Origin: Aculops lycopersici
Lineage: Eukaryota > Arthropoda > Arachnida > Trombidiformes > Eriophyidae
Length of the DNA stretch: 64,000 bases
Direction: 5' to 3'
Assembly: GCA_015350385.1 (NCBI GenBank)
Contig: WNKI01000002.1
Span: forward strand, 7,494,276-7,558,275
Shown here one piece after another: positions 62,794 to 64,000 of the stretch (position 1 is the stretch's first letter; each line of letters starts with the position of its first letter). The position numbers and the translations under genes were made by a program. Under the pieces are notes generated by a model. That model saw nothing but the letters and a program-made list of their open reading frames with translations. It had not been told where the DNA came from and searched no databases.

Positions 62794-62828
62794 CAACTTC
62801 ACTCGCTGCAACAGCGAGAGTGAAGTTG
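62794..62828. repeat. Imperfect inverted repeat in the RBM34/TIM13 promoter
   Basis: CAACTTCACTCGCTG (62794-62808) and CAGCGAGAGTGAAGTTG (62812-62828) pair fully except for a two-base bulge, around a 3-base loop. It lies between two divergent start codons. Confidence 0.75.
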
Positions 62829-62981
62829 TCACGTGGTCGCATGAACAACAGCGTGTTTGTGTTTTCCAAATCAAGCGCCTAGATTCTAAGTGATAGCCGG
62901 CGTGTAAGACAAATAAAACCCCATCTGATTATTATTGTTTATATTTTCTTTAGTCAATTAATCACTTTATAAACCAAGAAG

Positions 62982-63230
62982 ATGGATAAAGTAGATGTGC
63001 AAGAAGTTAAGAAACAAATCGAAACAGAGATGGCCGCGGCCACTCTGCAGGAGCTTGTCGAGGACATGACGGAAAAATGTTTCAACATATGCGTCAAGAA
63101 GCCTGGTTCAACCCTAGACAATTACGAACAAAGATGTTTAGGTAATTGTATGGATAGATTCATTGATTCATATAATGTAGTCACCAAAGCTTATACCGCT
63201 AGAATAGCTAGCCATATGAATCAAGGATAG
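62982..63230 (+). CDS. TIM13: Mitochondrial import chaperone TIM13
   Basis: An 82-residue small TIM protein of the mitochondrial intermembrane space. With TIM8 it forms the hexamer that carries TIM23 and other hydrophobic inner-membrane precursors. The twin CX3C motif is intact: Cys33/Cys37 and Cys52/Cys56, which form the two disulphides. PGSTLDNYEQRC and CMDRFIDSYNVVTKAY match TIM13 rather than TIM8, 9 or 10. Full length for the family, with no introns. Confidence 0.95.
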   Translation: MDKVDVQEVKKQIETEMAAATLQELVEDMTEKCFNICVKKPGSTLDNYEQRCLGNCMDRFIDSYNVVTKAYTARIASHMNQG

Positions 63231-63342
63231 TTATAATCATTGTAAAAACCATTGCCAGGTATAGAATTTGCTCATACAAAATCCAATTTATCGTTGGCAT
63301 ACACATTACCGAACTACTACTTCTACTATTACAAAATCAGTC

Positions 63343-63348
63343 ATTAAA
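63343..63348 (+). terminator. Candidate poly(A) signal of TIM13
   Basis: ATTAAA, 113 bases past the stop codon; no AATAAA is seen closer. Confidence 0.4.
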
Positions 63349-63423
63349 TCAACTTTACCTATCAATTTTATTAGGTTCGTTTTAAATGTTCATTTACATA
63401 TAAACTTGTGGTATCACGATTAG

Positions 63424-63429
63424 TTTATT
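63424..63429 (-). terminator. Poly(A) signal of the TMEM186-like gene
   Basis: TTTATT (minus-strand AATAAA), 50 bases past the stop codon. Confidence 0.6.
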
Positions 63430-63478
63430 ATTCACATGACTAGCAAATTTAATGTTTCCTAACGATGGACAACGCATT

Positions 63479-64000
63479 TTAACCCGTCGCAAGACCCAAC
63501 GTGATCTTGCCCATAGCTCTCTCCATTTTCGCAACATTGATCACGTTTCCAAATACAAGTGATAGATGAAGGTCTTCTTCATAAAATTCGAGGTTCTCCT
63601 TGCTGAGGTCAAGACCATCTGGTTTCTTGAATTTGACTTTCAAAATGGGTGATCTAAATGACGTGTTTGTCTCGGCCAACGGGTAAATGGCTTCTCTGGG
63701 TATGACAATATCTAGACGCCGGCCAAATGCCGAGAATCGACTAATTCGCACATGTTCATTATCTTCACATAAATATATCTGTACAATAAACTTCCTCATG
63801 AAGTTGCCCATAAAGAATAGGCCAGTTAAGGTTGTGCCAGATACAATTAGGGGCATGATGAGTGTTTCAGATGTTGGATCCATAAAGAATTGCCAAATAG
63901 CATGGCCGACTATATATAATGAAATGCCTGTCATATATACCTTGGCTCTGGCTATGGTGTAAGCTTGAGTTGCTAGTTTAGATTTGTAACATGGGAACCA
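63479..64000 (-). CDS. TMEM186-like mitochondrial membrane protein, 5' end outside window
   Basis: The frame stays open past the internal Met at 63934 up to the window edge, so the true N-terminus lies beyond 64000; 173 residues are visible. Two hydrophobic hairpin helices (around VYMTGISLYIVGHAIWQFF and LIMPLIVSGTTLTGLFFMG) are followed by a soluble region with VRISRFSAFGRRLDIVIP and AIYPLAET. This layout and wording resemble TMEM186, a factor of the complex I assembly (MCIA) complex of the inner mitochondrial membrane. TMEM223 or TMEM70, which share the two-helix layout, are alternatives. The assignment is moderate. Confidence 0.5.
   Translation of the reverse strand, partial: WFPCYKSKLATQAYTIARAKVYMTGISLYIVGHAIWQFFMDPTSETLIMPLIVSGTTLTGLFFMGNFMRKFIVQIYLCEDNEHVRISRFSAFGRRLDIVIPREAIYPLAETNTSFRSPILKVKFKKPDGLDLSKENLEFYEEDLHLSLVFGNVINVAKMERAMGKITLGLATG

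Noticed and set aside
1..64000. Transposons, retroelements or viral insertions
   Set aside because: I looked for reverse transcriptase, integrase and transposase motifs and for long terminal or inverted repeats; none was seen.

Overview
The window looks like nuclear DNA of an intron-poor arthropod, possibly an acariform mite. The reasoning is as follows. It carries a ceramide phosphoethanolamine synthase (an invertebrate enzyme), a 5-HT2-type serotonin receptor with arthropod-like motifs, and a secreted protein resembling insect 27-kDa haemolymph glycoproteins. Every conserved housekeeping gene is a single uninterrupted reading frame, even at 1,304 codons. The species is an inference and has not been tested. 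Promoter-like TATA boxes, AATAAA poly(A) signals and GT-AG introns are all present. I see no rRNA, tRNA, CRISPR or recognisable transposon.

Layout. 1-9.85 kb: no convincing gene. It holds microsatellites, many CAGGTG and CAAGTGG words, one assembly gap inside a GT repeat with odd flanks, and a perfect hairpin. 10-24.4 kb: a compact block of intronless genes: eIF5A (+), topoisomerase III-beta (-), condensin subunit CAP-D2 (+), the engulfment adaptor CED-6/GULP (-), an F-box protein (-) and MON1 (-). 24.4-28.1 kb: gene-free, with a second gap in a GA repeat. 28.1-47.9 kb: one large multi-exon gene for a 5-HT2-type receptor. Its first coding exon is a 5.8-kb open frame, its first intron is 8 kb, and its third intracellular loop is about 1,160 residues with a CXXC cluster and a histidine-rich block. 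48.9-64 kb: a second compact block: CPES (+), a four-MAM secreted protein (-), TTI1 (-), COX16 (+), a cysteine-rich secreted protein (+), RBM34 (-), TIM13 (+) and a partial TMEM186-like gene (-).

The housekeeping genes mostly alternate strands. Convergent neighbours have poly(A) signals only tens of bases apart, and divergent neighbours share promoters of 200-540 bp. There is no operon-like pathway grouping, although COX16, TIM13 and the TMEM186-like gene are all mitochondrial and lie within 6.3 kb. The most unusual object is the serotonin receptor. If exon 1 is translated in full the protein would be about 3,608 residues, with low-complexity and possible metal-binding segments in its N-terminus and third loop.
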